Assembly: GCA_963760985.1 (NCBI GenBank)
Contig: CAVXFM010000012.1
Location: 124,001 to 188,000, forward strand
Length of the DNA: 64,000 bases
Reading direction: 5' to 3'
DNA from: JACRDG01 sp963760985
GTDB lineage: Bacteria > Desulfobacterota > Desulfomonilia > Desulfomonilales > Desulfomonilaceae
This document shows positions 11,195 through 18,619 of the stretch, in pieces. The notes under the pieces are model-generated. The model had not been told where the DNA came from and searched no databases. It worked only from the letters and a program-made list of their open reading frames with translations. The position numbers were made by a program, and so were the translations under genes. The stretch's first letter is position 1. Every line of letters begins with the position of its first letter.

Positions 11195-11337
11195 GATACC
11201 GATTCGCTTTTGAATTTGTAACTTGCTTGCCACCTCAGACTGGGGATCTCGCTACGGACGACGCAAGGCCGTCTCATCACTGCGCTCAGGAGATCCCCAG
11301 CCCCGCGATCTTACTCGTTGCAAAGCGAATCGGCATG
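11195..11337. repeat. Nested palindromic repeat (MITE/REP-like), copy 1
   Basis: A 143-bp element with two nested inverted repeats. Outer arms are GATACCGATTCGCTTT at 11195-11210 and AAAGCGAATCGGCATG at 11322-11337. Inner arms are CTGGGGATCTC at 11240-11250 and GAGATCCCCAG at 11290-11300, a perfect 11-bp match. The core reads ACGGACGACGCAAGGCCGTC. It lies inside the exporter operon, between ATPase and first permease, one base before the permease ribosome site. Its outer arm encodes the ATPase C-terminus and stop codon. Confidence 0.85.
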
Positions 11338-12018
11338 AGATCGGGTCTTTGTGGCGCGGTCGTGGGAAATGCAGCCGTCCTTCATCTCGATGACCCGGTC
11401 GGCCTGAAGCGCTACGTCCCTGTCGTGCGTCACGACAACCATGGTGGTTCCCGCCGCGTGGAGTTCGTGAAATATCTTCATCACTTCCTGACCGGAAGAC
11501 GAATCCAGATTACCGGTGGGTTCATCGGCAAGAATGATGCCCGGTGAGTTGACCAGCGCTCTTGCTATAGCGACTCGTTGCTGCTGTCCGCCGGACAATT
11601 CCCTTGGGAGGTGATCCACCCTATCCGCGAGACCCATAGCCGTCAAAGCTCGGATGGCGCTGTCCTTCATGTCTCCTTCAAAATCACTGTAGATGAGCGG
11701 AAGAATCACATTTTCCCACGCGGTCATTCGCGGCAAAAGATGAAAAGACTGGAACACGAATCCGATCTGAAGGTTCCTCATTCTCGACAGCTCGTCATCA
11801 TCCATGTCATGCACCGGCACGCCGTCCAAGATGTACGATCCGCTTGTCGGTCTATCAAGACAACCCAGAATATTCAGCAACGTGCTCTTCCCCATCCCCG
11901 ACGGAGCCATTATGGCAGCAAACTCCCCCTTGCGTATGTGTAGAGACACGCCTCGCAGAATGTGTACCGCCAATCTCCCCTTTTGGAAGGTTTTAAAGAG
12001 GTTTTCCACTCGTATCAT
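11311..12018 (-). CDS. MacB/LolD-type ABC transporter ATPase
   Basis: Cytoplasmic ATPase of the MacB/LolD (DevA) group, 235 residues. Walker A is APSGMGKST (~residue 39), the signature LSGGQQQR, and Walker B ILADEPTGNLD, followed by the switch His in VVTHD. Start chosen at ATG 12018 (MIRVENLFKTF) with GAGGT seven bases upstream; an ATG at 12033 would add five residues. It lies 18 bases after the adaptor stop and 126 bases before the first permease; that gap is filled by a palindromic repeat. The last eight codons (HADSLCNE) and the stop come from the arm of that repeat, so the native tail was probably replaced by the insertion. Confidence 0.93.
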   Translation of the reverse strand: MIRVENLFKTFQKGRLAVHILRGVSLHIRKGEFAAIMAPSGMGKSTLLNILGCLDRPTSGSYILDGVPVHDMDDDELSRMRNLQIGFVFQSFHLLPRMTAWENVILPLIYSDFEGDMKDSAIRALTAMGLADRVDHLPRELSGGQQQRVAIARALVNSPGIILADEPTGNLDSSSGQEVMKIFHELHAAGTTMVVVTHDRDVALQADRVIEMKDGCISHDRATKTRSHADSLCNE

Positions 12019-12036
12019 TGAAGGACCTCGCATACT

Positions 12037-13116
12037 TCATTTCTTGAGCAATTCGCCGATGACCACAGGTTCACCCTCTTTCAAACCATCCAGTATTTCG
12101 AGGTACCTTTGGTCTCTCAAGCCGGTTTTCACGAATCGTTTCTCAGCCTGCATGTTATTCATCACATACACAAACTTCCGGGTTCCCTCACGTGTGACGG
12201 CCTTCTGCGGAACTGCGAGAACCCCCTTGTGAATGTCGGTGCAGATGGACACGTTCGCGGTCATATCCGGCCTCAACTTTCCTTCTCGATTATCCACATT
12301 CACGGAGGTGATGTAGTAGACAACGTTATCCTGAGTGGTTGCAGAGGGATATATTGACGTCACTTTCCCTTGGAACTCGGTATCCGAGTGGGCTGCCACG
12401 GTGAAAATGGTGTCCTGCCCCACCTGCACCTTGCCAATGTCGTTTTCATCCACATAGGCCAGCACTTCCAGGTGATCAAGATCGATGATTCTGATGAAGG
12501 TGGGAGCGTTGAGCCCGGTAACTACGGTTTCTCCTTGCATCGTGTTGACCGAGGCCACGGTGCCTGAGATGGGTGCGATAATGGTGGCGTACCAAAGCTG
12601 AGATTCATGGAAATCCAGTTCGGCCCCACATTTCAGAGTCCTTGCTTGGGCCATTTCATAAAGAGCTTCACTTTTGTCCAGTTGCTGGGAGGAGATCGAG
12701 TTGGAAACCATGAGCTGCCTGTCCCGCTCATGGTCCCTTGCCAGGCGTTTTTCTTCGGCCCGGGCTTCAGCGAGAAGCGCTTTCTGGAACTTCACCTTTG
12801 CGACCAGATCGTCCTGTTCAATTCTGGCAATGACTTGTCCCTTGTATACCTTGTCTCCCACATTGATGGGCAACTCCACAACTTTTCCCGGCATTCTGGC
12901 CCCGACTTTCACGTCAGCCCCCACCCTGGCCTTCACGATCCCTGTAGCATGAACCTTTGCGGCAATATCACGCTTCAACGCGGTGACCGTTTGGTGCCGC
13001 GGGGATGACTTGGCCGAAAGCCTTCCGCTAACCCAGTACGCTCCCCCGCTGACAATGCCTAAGCAAATCAGCACGAGTGTTCCCACATGCGCGGGTCTCA
13101 ATGGTATTCTTCGCAT
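12037..13116 (-). CDS. MacA-like periplasmic adaptor (HlyD/RND-MFP family)
   Basis: Membrane fusion protein of 359 residues linking the MacB-like permeases to an outer-membrane channel. Single N-terminal membrane anchor (~residues 11-30), barrel-sandwich/lipoyl half (ARMPGKVVELPINVGDKVYKG), an alpha-helical hairpin (~110-185) with EARAEEKRLARDHERDRQL, second lipoyl half (APISGTVASV), then beta-barrel and membrane-proximal domains. Start at ATG 13116, with GAAAGG six bases upstream; the open frame continues to 13587, but that part covers a palindromic repeat and lacks any adaptor features. It is first gene of an adaptor-ATPase-permease-permease operon. No TolC is in the window. Confidence 0.92.
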   Translation of the reverse strand: MRRIPLRPAHVGTLVLICLGIVSGGAYWVSGRLSAKSSPRHQTVTALKRDIAAKVHATGIVKARVGADVKVGARMPGKVVELPINVGDKVYKGQVIARIEQDDLVAKVKFQKALLAEARAEEKRLARDHERDRQLMVSNSISSQQLDKSEALYEMAQARTLKCGAELDFHESQLWYATIIAPISGTVASVNTMQGETVVTGLNAPTFIRIIDLDHLEVLAYVDENDIGKVQVGQDTIFTVAAHSDTEFQGKVTSIYPSATTQDNVVYYITSVNVDNREGKLRPDMTANVSICTDIHKGVLAVPQKAVTREGTRKFVYVMNNMQAEKRFVKTGLRDQRYLEILDGLKEGEPVVIGELLKK

Positions 13117-13198
13117 AACGCCTTTCTCTGCATCACCTTGCTGAGGTACCAAGGTGTTTGTGTGATCGGATACCTTCGTGCGCTCATGGAATATTTCT

Positions 13199-13343
13199 GA
13201 TGCCGATTCGCTTTCACACACAAGCCCCTCGGGCTGGAGATCTCCTGCGCGAAGTGATGAGACGGCTTTGCGTCGTCCATAACGAGGGGGATCCCCAGCC
13301 TGCTGCCTGTACCAAGGTGTACATGCAAAAGCGCATCGGCATG
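13199..13343. repeat. Nested palindromic repeat (MITE/REP-like), copy 2
   Basis: A 145-bp copy, with its core in the opposite orientation to copy 1. Outer arms are GATGCCGATTCGCTTT at 13199-13214 and AAAGCGCATCGGCATG at 13328-13343. The inner palindrome spans 13231-13300 (GGGCTGGAGATCTCC ... GGGGGATCCCCAGCC). It lies in the gap between an unknown small gene and the MacA-like gene, so its hairpin may influence read-through into the exporter genes (inference). Confidence 0.83.
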
Positions 13344-13357
13344 GGGGGATGTCTCCC

Positions 13358-13690
13358 TCACTGCGAGCTACGCGGGGCCGTTGAATCTCCTTCCAGGGGA
13401 TCTCCCTCGGCCAAGCCAGATGGCTCACAGTTGAGCGAAATAGGATGAGACGAAGATGAGGCGTCTTCCAGGGCCAATCCAAGCAGCCACACTCCGAGGC
13501 AGACCTTCGTGAAGCTGGAACCGGACGAAGAACAGCAGCATGCATCAAACCGTTTTTTCTGAAGAGCATCGAATCCCAGCGCTTCATAGCACTCTTCTAT
13601 CCATTGGTGAAACAACTCCAATTCTCTGAGGTCAAGGCTTTCACCCTGAGCAATCAGTCGCAATATGCGCTCTTCCTTTCTATCGGACAT
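13358..13690 (-). CDS. Small unknown protein, paralogue of the upstream gene
   Basis: A 110-residue protein of no family I recognise. ATG 13690 is preceded by GGGGAGGAA, a strong ribosome site. Residues ~9-45 (RLIAQGESLDLRELELFHQW) align with the neighbour at 13785-14120, as does a middle block FDACC...SSS and a hydrophobic GVWLLGLALED near residues 65-75. The C-terminal third (Ser/Pro/Glu-rich) is not shared and runs up to the palindromic repeat, so it may be altered by that insertion. Its position between a Spy-like gene and the exporter operon suggests co-expression with the envelope-stress module. No signal peptide or membrane helix is evident. Confidence 0.6.
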   Translation of the reverse strand: MSDRKEERILRLIAQGESLDLRELELFHQWIEECYEALGFDALQKKRFDACCCSSSGSSFTKVCLGVWLLGLALEDASSSSHPISLNCEPSGLAEGDPLEGDSTAPRSSQ

Positions 13691-13784
13691 TCTCGTAAGT
13701 TCCTCCCCAACGGACTATTTCAGGACTTGCCTGCGGAAGTCATTCGTTGTAACAGTTCGCCGCGCAAGAGAAAGAATGAATCAT

Positions 13785-14120
13785 TCATTTTTTTCGCTGA
13801 TATCCAGAGCCGCCTTTCTTTGGGCAGCGAGGTGCGCGCACAGTTGATATAAGACGGTTTCTTTGATCTCTGCTCTCTGATGTACTCTCCTCCAAAGACA
13901 GCCTGAGGATCCATACTCCGACAAAGATCCTCATGGCGCAGAAGTCAAAGGAGGAGCGGCAGTATTCGTCAAACGCTCGTTGCTGAGAGGGATTGAACCA
14001 CAATGCTTTGTACGAAGTGTGTACCCATCGGCAAAAGGCATCCTGGTCCTGCAAATCAAGGTTTTCTCCCTCCGCGATCAATCTGCATAGTTGTTTTCTC
14101 TTTTGCTCTGAAATTCTCAT
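13785..14120 (-). CDS. Small unknown protein, tandem paralogue
   Basis: A 111-residue unknown protein; ATG 14120 has AAGG seven bases upstream. It shares with the next gene the pattern RLIAxGExLDLxxxxxFxxW, then YxAL, QxxxFDxxC and a GVW(I/L)LxLxLEx hydrophobic block. Around 35-40% of aligned positions look identical by eye (not computed). The tail is basic (KKGGSGYQRKK) and differs from its paralogue. The conserved Trp and Cys residues and lack of export signals suggest a small cytoplasmic regulator or adaptor, but this is speculation. Tandem duplication next to a two-component system and exporter is the main clue. Confidence 0.6.
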   Translation of the reverse strand: MRISEQKRKQLCRLIAEGENLDLQDQDAFCRWVHTSYKALWFNPSQQRAFDEYCRSSFDFCAMRIFVGVWILRLSLEESTSESRDQRNRLISTVRAPRCPKKGGSGYQRKK

Positions 14121-14313
14121 GCATTGCCTTCAAAACAGACCATCACATTCCCCTCACGCTACAGGTACTGCATTCGACTGCTTCTCCGAACCTCTCGTTT
14201 TCGCGAAGGGATGGAGCGGTTTTGGAGAAAAGAATCTCCGTTTCAACATGTGGAGCGCCCTGAAAGAATGCTTCAATTGGCTTTTCCGAGCGCTCCTCGT
14301 CATGCATGGAGAC

Positions 14314-14856
14314 CTATCGCGGCATCATTTTTGGCCCATGCGGGGGCTTGCGTTTGCTCAAGAATTCCGCCAGGCGCTCCTGTTGTTCCGGCGTGAGTTT
14401 TGAGAGCTGCTCTCTCTTCATTTTGAGATCTTCACCCATCACTTCCGAAGCGAGTTTGACCGTCTCGTCATCCATTTTCGCAAGCTTGGCCACGTCTATT
14501 TTGCCATAGAGCATCATGGTTTGTTTTTCATCGCGCAGGCTCATCAAAGCGATTCGCGCTTTCCTGGTCCTGTCTTTGAAATCAACATACATGAGCCGAA
14601 TCTGTTTGAGCTGGTCAGCTGTTAATTTGAGTTCTGCAATCAGGTCAGGTGGCGCATTCCAAAGACCGGGGAATCCTCCAAGCAAAGGCGGCCCCGGTGG
14701 TGGTCCCAGCGGCGGCCCCGGCGGTCCCGCGAGGAATTGTCCTCCATGAGGGTGAGGTCCCGGAGGCGGTCCCGGAGGCCCCGCAAGCGCATAGAAGCAA
14801 CTGGCCGACATAATCACAAATGATCCGATAACCAGCACAATAGCCGACTTTTTCAT
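14314..14856 (-). CDS. Spy/CpxP-like periplasmic protein, Pro/Gly/His-rich
   Basis: Predicted secreted protein of 180 residues. Start ATG 14856 sits behind AGGAGGG (14861-14868 region), giving MKKSAIVLVIGSFVIMSA, a clear signal peptide with likely cleavage after YALA. The mature N-terminus is a Gly/Pro/His-rich tract (PPGPPPGPHPHGG). The C-terminal half is helical with LKLTADQLKQIRLMYVDFK and LSKLTPEQQERLAEFLSK, matching the LTxxQ-type pattern of Spy/CpxP and heavy-metal-resistance (metal-sensor) periplasmic proteins. Such proteins are typical targets of BaeSR/CpxAR. It lies directly downstream of a BaeS-like pair, which supports a role as periplasmic chaperone or feedback sensor. Metal binding by the His/Pro tract is inference. 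Confidence 0.8.
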   Translation of the reverse strand: MKKSAIVLVIGSFVIMSASCFYALAGPPGPPPGPHPHGGQFLAGPPGPPLGPPPGPPLLGGFPGLWNAPPDLIAELKLTADQLKQIRLMYVDFKDRTRKARIALMSLRDEKQTMMLYGKIDVAKLAKMDDETVKLASEVMGEDLKMKREQLSKLTPEQQERLAEFLSKRKPPHGPKMMPR

Positions 14857-15048
14857 CGATATTCCCTCCTGGTGCAAAGGTTGATTCTTCACGACAGCAA
14901 ACTCCAACGGCCGATACGCGCCGGGACTTTGCTCGTCTGAAGCCAGTCTAGAGGGCAAATGTGGAGGAAATATGGAGGAGCTGTGTTAAGATTGTGGAGT
15001 GGTGGGGATAGTCACCGCGGGGGGCAGCATGAGAGATCTTGACCTCCA

Positions 15049-15756
15049 TCAGCCATCGTCCTCGGAAATACGGGAAACGACGCCGAGCTTGTAACCAACC
15101 CCGTGTACTGTGGTGATGACCTCTTGTTCCGCAAAGTCTTCGGCCATCTTCTTGCGCAGATTTTTGATGTGCGAATCGATAGTCCGCTCATATCCGTCAA
15201 AATCGTAACCTTGCACCAGATTCAGAAGCTCTGCCCGACTGAATACTCGATTCGGACGAGTCATCAACGCTTTGAGAAGCGCGAACTCATTTGGGGTCAG
15301 ATTCACGGGTTTGCCGCTGACAAGGACCTCACGCGTGGCACAGTCCATCGAGACGGGCCCAACCTCAAGCTGAGGTTCTTCGGATTGAGGCTGGGTGCGT
15401 CTGAGCACGGCTTTGACGCGTGCAACTATTTCCCGGGGGCTGAACGGTTTGCACACATAGTCATCCGCGCCCAATTCAAGGCCGACAATCCGGTCAATTT
15501 CTTCGACACGCGCAGTGAGCATGATAATCGGAACTGGAGAGAATTTTCTGATTTCTCGACATACGTCCATTCCGTCCATTCCCGGCAGCATGATATCGAG
15601 AATCACCAGCGAAGGAGCGTTCTTTCTGACTTCTGCAACCGCGAAATCTCCACGCGCAACAATCGTCACCACAAAACCGGCTGTCACGAGATAGTCTCGC
15701 AGCAATTCGGCAATTTTGGATTCATCTTCTACGATCAACACATTCTTTGCGGCCAT
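15049..15756 (-). CDS. OmpR/BaeR-type response regulator
   Basis: Two-component response regulator, 235 residues. The receiver domain has acidic pocket ED at residues 10-11, phospho-acceptor Asp in LVILDIMLPGMDG (~54), Thr in IIMLTAR and Lys in DDYVCKPFSP. An OmpR-type winged helix occupies ~135-230, with VNLTPNEFALLKALM and a recognition helix near YERTIDSHIKNLRKK. It starts 7 bases after the kinase stop, so the pair is one operon. It probably controls the downstream Spy-like gene and perhaps the exporter. Confidence 0.95.
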   Translation of the reverse strand: MAAKNVLIVEDESKIAELLRDYLVTAGFVVTIVARGDFAVAEVRKNAPSLVILDIMLPGMDGMDVCREIRKFSPVPIIMLTARVEEIDRIVGLELGADDYVCKPFSPREIVARVKAVLRRTQPQSEEPQLEVGPVSMDCATREVLVSGKPVNLTPNEFALLKALMTRPNRVFSRAELLNLVQGYDFDGYERTIDSHIKNLRKKMAEDFAEQEVITTVHGVGYKLGVVSRISEDDG

Positions 15757-15763
15757 ACGTACC

Positions 15764-17317
15764 TCACCTGTCCATTCCCGCGGCCATAAGCGGAAACTCG
15801 ATCGAAATCAGCAGTCCTCCCAAAGACGATTGTGAGGCACGTATCGCACCACCATGCCCGATCACGATTTCCTTGCATATGGAGAGGCCAAGGCCGCTAC
15901 CCCCTAAGGCCCGACTTCTTGATGTGTCCACGCGATAGAGTCGGTCAAAAACGCGGTCGAAAGCCTCAGAGGGGACTGGAGGTGGGGAGTCTTCAAAAAC
16001 CAGCGTGAGCTGCTGTGCGGAGCAGTAATGATTGATGCGCAAAATCCCAGGGGACCGAGTGTACCGCACGCTATTCTCGAGAAGATTTGCGAATAGCTGT
16101 CTCAATCGATCTGCGTCTCCCAAAATTTCAGGCGCGTGATCCTCAAATGAGTGGGTCTCCAGTTGAATCCCCGCTTGAGAGAGCCGAGTCTCAAACGTAT
16201 CGATCACGTCTTGAAGAATGTCCAGCGGCCTCACGGGAAGCTTCTGCCGGACGAGATTCTCCGAATCCGCCACAAAGAGTACGTGCAGATCATCCACGAG
16301 TTTGCCGATTCGGTTTGTCTCATCATGAAGCGACGCGAGTCTCTCCGGGTTGATTTCTCGCACACCGTCCTGCATTGCCTCTATTTCTCCGCGGAGTATG
16401 GCCAAGGGGGTTCTCAATTCATGAGCCACGTCAGAGGTCCATTGCTTCCGAAGCGTTTCATGCTTTTCCAGAGCTTGCGCCATGGAATTGAACGCGTGTG
16501 CCAGTTGGCCTAGCTCATCGCTGGTTCGCACGTCAATGTGGGTGCCAAAGTGCAGGGAGCTGAGTTCTTTTGCTGCTTCTGTCAACTTCTTGATCGGGGA
16601 AAGTAAATGCTTTGAAAGGAAGAATGAGATTAAGCCTGCCAGGGCAAAGACACAGAATGCGGCCAAAGCTATTGCCCTGGTCTGTTCCTCCACAAAGGCG
16701 AGCTCCAAGGGATGTGCCCCATGCCTCAACGGCATGAGTCCGAGCCAGCCTACAGTCTGTCCGCTGATATTGACCGGTCGAAGCACATAACCTCGCACCG
16801 GGAACCCAGGAGGTCCGACAACGAGTTGCTTGTTCTTGTCGAACAGGGCAAGACGCGGCCCGATCGATTCTCTCCCGGGGGGAAAAGGAGGCGGGCCAAG
16901 TGGTTCCCGAGATGCTCCTCTTCCAGCCAATTCCTCAGGAGCACTCTTGTCCGAATGTGTATAAGGTCGAGCTGATGGCTCATTGAGAGACAAGGCCTTC
17001 TCACCGTGTTCGTGAGGAGGTCGGGGGCCACGTGGAAACGGCGGAGGCGGATAGCCTGGGATCTCGGGTATATACAGCCAGATAAATCTGACCCAAATGC
17101 CAGGGTTTTCTCGGAACTGCTCCCAAGAGTGGTTTTCCTGATGCGCAGAACCAAGGGCAGCCACCAGGTCATCGAGTGTCCCCATCTCCACTTTTAACAC
17201 ATACTCAGAGAACCGCCGATTTGCGGTAAAATACATGGTCAAGGCCAGAACCACTATCGCAGCCAGAATTGTGATCATAAAGGCTGAAAAAATCTTGTGG
17301 AACAGGTTGAACTTCAA
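15764..17317 (-). CDS. BaeS-like sensor histidine kinase
   Basis: Membrane sensor kinase. First helix at ~7-27 (MITILAAIVVLALTMYF), a ~160-residue periplasmic sensor with two Pro-rich tracts (YPPPPFPRGPRPPHEHG and GPPPFPPGRES), a second helix, HAMP, then HisKA with SDVAHELRTPLAILRGEIEA and an HATPase with LLENSVRYTRSPG and GGSGLGLSI. The RGEIEAMQDGVR stretch is typical of BaeS. Start chosen at TTG 17317 (AAGGAAAG just upstream, giving a KFNLFHKIF opening); an ATG at 17380 in the same frame would add 21 atypical residues. The Pro/His-rich sensor loop resembles the mature N-terminus of the Spy-like protein encoded two genes downstream, which hints at shared ligand or direct contact. Confidence 0.93.
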   Translation of the reverse strand: MKFNLFHKIFSAFMITILAAIVVLALTMYFTANRRFSEYVLKVEMGTLDDLVAALGSAHQENHSWEQFRENPGIWVRFIWLYIPEIPGYPPPPFPRGPRPPHEHGEKALSLNEPSARPYTHSDKSAPEELAGRGASREPLGPPPFPPGRESIGPRLALFDKNKQLVVGPPGFPVRGYVLRPVNISGQTVGWLGLMPLRHGAHPLELAFVEEQTRAIALAAFCVFALAGLISFFLSKHLLSPIKKLTEAAKELSSLHFGTHIDVRTSDELGQLAHAFNSMAQALEKHETLRKQWTSDVAHELRTPLAILRGEIEAMQDGVREINPERLASLHDETNRIGKLVDDLHVLFVADSENLVRQKLPVRPLDILQDVIDTFETRLSQAGIQLETHSFEDHAPEILGDADRLRQLFANLLENSVRYTRSPGILRINHYCSAQQLTLVFEDSPPPVPSEAFDRVFDRLYRVDTSRSRALGGSGLGLSICKEIVIGHGGAIRASQSSLGGLLISIEFPLMAAGMDR

Positions 17318-17928
17318 TCTCTTTCCTTCACGGCTGCACCTCGAAGTAGGTAGCAAGAAACCCCACGCGATCAAAGGCAACTTTCGCTGGCGGAATTGCT
17401 CAAGTGCTTGCTCCGGTCACCCCAGTCCCGTGCTGACCTGAGTTTGCCACTGGTCCGCGTATTGCGTTCGGAACTTCATTAGGAAGCCCGTTTGGTGAAC
17501 AGACATCCCGTTCCATACTGTCCTCTTATACACCGTCACCACCTGCATTCCTGTTGAGGTTCGTCCGGGGGCCTCCCGCTGACCCAACAGGCCTCCGCAC
17601 GGTCACCCACGAGGAACGGCGAAAGCAAGACCGTCCCACGTTGACGAGAAGGCTCGTATCTTCTCCTTTCCGAGCGTACCTCATCGTATCCACCCGGTCA
17701 ACCGCAATGGTCTCGGTGGCCCCTCTCCCGAGCGTGGGCTCGGATTTGCCAAGACAACGTGGAGATCACAAGCAATCGACCCTCTCTGTTTCATGGAGGC
17801 CTCCCGTAGCGGGATATATCGGTGCCCGTGCGGAATCCGTATCGGGTCCGGGCCACCAAGTCCTCATCAGTGTGGACAAGGGACACCGCTCCTGGTTGGC
17901 TGGAACAAAAATACTTGCTGTCTCAACT

Positions 17929-18072
17929 AATACCACGGCGCTTTCGCCTGTATGACAGGACGCAGGATACGGGCTGAGGATCTCCTTCGCTACGGACGAC
18001 GCAAAGCCGTCTCATCACTGCGCTCAGGAGACCCACAGCCCCACCATCTTAGATAGGTGACCGTGAATCGGT
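17929..18072. repeat. Nested palindromic repeat (MITE/REP-like), copy 3
   Basis: Core 17971-18042 (GGGCTGAGGATCTCC ... GGAGACCCACAGCCC) with the same ACGGACGACGCAAAGCCGTC centre and orientation as copy 1. The right outer arm GAATCGGTATA ends near 18072. The left arm at 17929-17944 (AATACCACGGCGCTTT) matches only partly. The ~144-bp span equals the other two copies, supporting one mobile unit rather than three independent hairpins. Confidence 0.75.
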
Positions 18073-18343
18073 ATAAGGGAAGGGGGCCGAAGATGGGTTC
18101 CAAGTCCTGGGGCAGACGACACATCCTTCCCTCGCACCGTGGGAAAATGCCGTTTTCGATCATAGATCCACAGCTGATGCCGCAAACTTGCGGTTTTGAT
18201 CGGACCCCAATGCGGAACAAATTCTGTCCAGAGTCTCGAAAATAACCTTCGCCCGGCTGGAACCGACTATTTCGTCGGCGCACTTCTGTCCCACTCGGAA
18301 GGACCGAAAACGGTGTCCAGCACATGCGTGACAATTTTCGATT

Positions 18344-18388
18344 TCGGTCGCTCAACGTGAACTGGCCGTACGTACGGCCGGTTCACAG
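18344..18388. repeat. ISKra4-end-like sequence with palindrome
   Basis: Positions 18344-18372 are identical over 29 bases to 20066-20094, the left end of the ISKra4-type element. Here the sequence continues into a near-perfect inverted repeat, GTGAACTGGCCGTAC followed by GTACGGCCGGTTCAC (18359-18388, one mismatch). It could be a solo IS end, a small non-autonomous derivative, or two abutted ends. Confidence 0.65.
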
Positions 18389-18619
18389 ATTCGGCCAAGA
18401 TTTTGACTTCCTTCGGTTAACCCAGAGTGCCGCGGTACAACTTTCAGAATATCTTGCGGGATGAAAAACGCAATCCTCTCACTCGGCGGGCAGGGCCCAA
18501 AGTTTTGGGAATCGACAGAGATATGCTTGTGCTTACAAAAAAAGGGAACTCCTCACAGACACCCATTCCCCCGGTTGCGGCTCTCTGGTTGTCCGAGAAC
18601 GTCATCGGTACGGTAGCGG

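Larger units (their letters stand above)
17318..18619. other. Gene-poor region with repeats
   Basis: About 1.3 kb without a supportable gene between the kinase and the broken amidohydrolase. It contains the third palindromic repeat (17929-18072) and an IS-end-like palindrome (18344-18388). Short frames on both strands show no recognisable motifs. Confidence 0.45.

Noticed and set aside
13117..13587. N-terminal extension of the MacA-like adaptor
   Set aside because: The extension covers the palindromic repeat and part of an upstream gene, lacks adaptor features, and ATG 13116 has its own good ribosome site followed by a membrane anchor.
17554..17955. A 133-codon plus-strand frame downstream of the sensor kinase gene
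   Set aside because: No ribosome site or family motif, and it runs into the third palindromic repeat.
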